A program made the position numbers and the translations under genes. Positions 5,178-6,335 of a stretch of 6,335 nt of DNA are shown here, piece by piece. This stretch comes from Propionibacteriaceae bacterium. GTDB taxonomy: Bacteria > Actinomycetota > Actinomycetes > Propionibacteriales > Propionibacteriaceae. The notes below the pieces were generated by a model, which was not told where the DNA came from, ran no database searches, and saw only the letters and a program-made list of their open reading frames with translations. The stretch lies in assembly GCA_031268065.1 (NCBI GenBank), contig JAIRXX010000108.1:1-6335 (forward strand). The letters run 5' to 3'. Within the stretch, counting starts at the first letter, position 1; each line of letters begins with the position of its first letter.

Positions 5178-5183
5178 AGCGGG

Positions 5184-6335
5184 ATGGTTACCAAACCGAT
5201 CAAAATGATCGCGCTGCTGTCAGCGGCGGCGATCGCCTTGTCCGGCCTCGCGGCCTGTGCGGACACCAGTGAAACTCCCAGTTCGGCCGACCCGGCCACG
5301 ACAGAAAACGCGACCTCGGGCGAGATCGTATGGTGGGGTTTTACCCCTGGTTCCCCGGTCAACGAAAGCTACATTGAGGCGTTCAACAAGGAATACCCCG
5401 ACATCAAGGTCACTTGGAAGCAGACTTCCATTGAAGATTACGACGCCGCCGTCCGTCCGGCGTTGGCCAACAACGAAGGCCTAGACGTCTACCAGCTGTC
5501 GGCTGGCTCGGCCAATGGCGGGGCTGCCGTATTCGGCCCGAGCGCCATCGACTTGACCGCCGCAGTCGAGCAGTCGCTCGGCGCGAGTTGGAGGGACCAG
5601 CTCTCCCCGACCGGCGTTGACGCGCTCACCATCGACGGCGAATTGAAGGCCCTCGCAGCTGGCGCGGTGTTCTCTGGGACGCTCTTCATCAACCAAGACC
5701 TCTTCGACAAGTACAGCCTCAAAGCCCCGACCAATTGGGACGAGTGGAAGAACGTCTGCGACACCTTCAAGAAGAACGATGTCGGCTGCTTCATCCAGGG
5801 CGCCGGACAGGGCGCGTTCAACATCGACACGGTGCATGCCATCGCCGACAACGTAGCCCCAGGCAATTTCGTCAAAGCCACCAAGGGCGAGTTGGACTGG
5901 ACCGATCCGACGATGGTGAAGTCGTTGGAATTGTGGAAGAAACTCTTCGATGAGGGCATCATGCAAGAGGGCGCGTTGGGGCAGATGCAATACCCCGATG
6001 GCCACAACGGCTTCATGTCCGGCAAGTACGCGATGGTGATGATGGGCACCTGGTACCTGCAATTCCTGAATCCCGAGGTCATGAAGGCGGCCATCGAGGG
6101 CGCCGGCTCCACCGCCGAGCCGTTCACAATGATGCCGATCTACTTCCCGGACATCGCCGGGACCGGCAACACCGGCAGCCTCTTCGGAGACGTCGATTAC
6201 GGCCAGGCCGTCAGCGCCAATTCGCAGAACAAAGGCCCGGCGACGACTTTCGCGCTCTGGCTGGGCACCTCTGACGCTGGCCAGCAGGCCATCGCCGACT
6301 CGCTGAACCTGATCCCGGCGCTGAAGAAGATCACG
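5184..6335 (+). CDS. Sugar ABC transporter substrate-binding lipoprotein, 3'-truncated by the window
   Basis: The first 384 codons of an extracellular solute-binding protein, family 1 (CUT1-type carbohydrate uptake); the frame is still open at the window end. A lipoprotein signal is clear: charged KPIK (4-7), hydrophobic core (8-22), lipobox LAAC with lipidated C25, then a Ser/Thr/Ala-rich linker to about 46. The mature domain starts EIVWWGFTPGS (47-57), followed by FNKEYPDIKVTWK (67-79), YDAAVRPALANNEGLDVYQL, INQDLFDKYSLKAPTNWDEW (169-188) and FMSGKYAMVMMGTWYL (277-292), all usual in maltose/oligosaccharide-binding relatives. C192 and C202 could form a disulfide. W50, W51, W185 and W290 are candidate sugar-stacking residues (inferred). 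It would be anchored on the outer membrane face and pass its ligand to permeases expected beyond the window. The ligand is unknown. Family-length proteins are about 420-450 residues, so only the last part is missing. Confidence 0.92.
   Translation, partial: MVTKPIKMIALLSAAAIALSGLAACADTSETPSSADPATTENATSGEIVWWGFTPGSPVNESYIEAFNKEYPDIKVTWKQTSIEDYDAAVRPALANNEGLDVYQLSAGSANGGAAVFGPSAIDLTAAVEQSLGASWRDQLSPTGVDALTIDGELKALAAGAVFSGTLFINQDLFDKYSLKAPTNWDEWKNVCDTFKKNDVGCFIQGAGQGAFNIDTVHAIADNVAPGNFVKATKGELDWTDPTMVKSLELWKKLFDEGIMQEGALGQMQYPDGHNGFMSGKYAMVMMGTWYLQFLNPEVMKAAIEGAGSTAEPFTMMPIYFPDIAGTGNTGSLFGDVDYGQAVSANSQNKGPATTFALWLGTSDAGQQAIADSLNLIPALKKIT

Larger units (their letters stand above)
4844..5183. other. 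A/T-richer divergent regulatory region
   Basis: These 340 bases separate the divergent oxidoreductase and sugar-binding-protein genes. The central part (about 4895-5065) is clearly richer in A/T than the rest of the window. It contains candidate promoters on both strands, two operator-like inverted repeats (4905-4917 and 5003-5023), two GCTAGC hexamers (4951-4956 and 4994-4999, 43 bases apart), an 11-base inverted repeat CATGG-A-CCATG (5125-5135), and a short leader ORF (5094-5177). An extra -10-like TATGAT lies at 4978-4983 but lacks a spaced -35. Confidence 0.6.

Noticed and set aside
5481..6127. Minus-strand frames of 193 and 212 codons opposite the binding protein
   Set aside because: The plus strand encodes a clear sugar-binding lipoprotein over the whole interval; the reverse frames show no recognisable domains.

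Overview
The window is GC-rich and gene-dense. It looks like a chromosomal fragment of an actinomycete (Actinomycetota). The signs are strong G/C preference at third codon positions, an actinobacterial-style IleS C-terminus, a TAGACT-type -10 box, and a lipoprotein sugar-binding protein. I cannot place it below phylum from the sequence alone. I see no mobile elements, CRISPR arrays, tRNAs or rRNAs.

Layout. (1) Positions 1-522 hold the 3' end of ileS, cut by the window edge. (2) Positions 710-2251 hold a complete DEAD-box RNA helicase of the DeaD/CsdA type, behind its own candidate promoter and a roughly 120-nt leader. Its motif II reads DEGD rather than DEAD, and a short basic tail replaces the usual C-terminal RNA-binding domain. 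(3) Positions 2252-2527 are non-coding and carry several inverted repeats. (4) Positions 2528-3763 hold an AGE-superfamily sugar isomerase/epimerase closely resembling YihS. (5) Positions 3767-4843 on the minus strand hold a Gfo/Idh/MocA-family oxidoreductase, convergent with the isomerase and only 3 bases from it. (6) Positions 4844-5183 are an A/T-richer divergent regulatory region with candidate promoters, operator-like inverted repeats and a possible leader peptide. (7) Positions 5184-6335 hold a sugar ABC-transporter substrate-binding lipoprotein, truncated by the window end.

How the genes may work together. The left third is housekeeping (tRNA charging, RNA remodelling). The right two thirds look like the edge of a carbohydrate uptake and catabolism locus. 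A surface lipoprotein would capture a sugar, a pyranose oxidoreductase would act on it or a derivative, and an aldose-ketose isomerase/2-epimerase would feed it into central metabolism. Membrane permease genes are expected just beyond position 6335 but are not seen. The substrate is not determined. The isomerase resembles sulfoquinovose/mannose isomerases, but three positions that I recall as sulfonate contacts in E. coli YihS differ here. That argues for mannose or another non-sulfonated sugar.

The best candidates for something new are regulatory and residue-level: the leader ORF directly upstream of the binding protein, the inverted repeat overlapping its promoter, the DEGD helicase, and the ETPP-type oxidoreductase paired with a YihS-like enzyme. 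Nothing in the window amounts to a clearly undescribed system.
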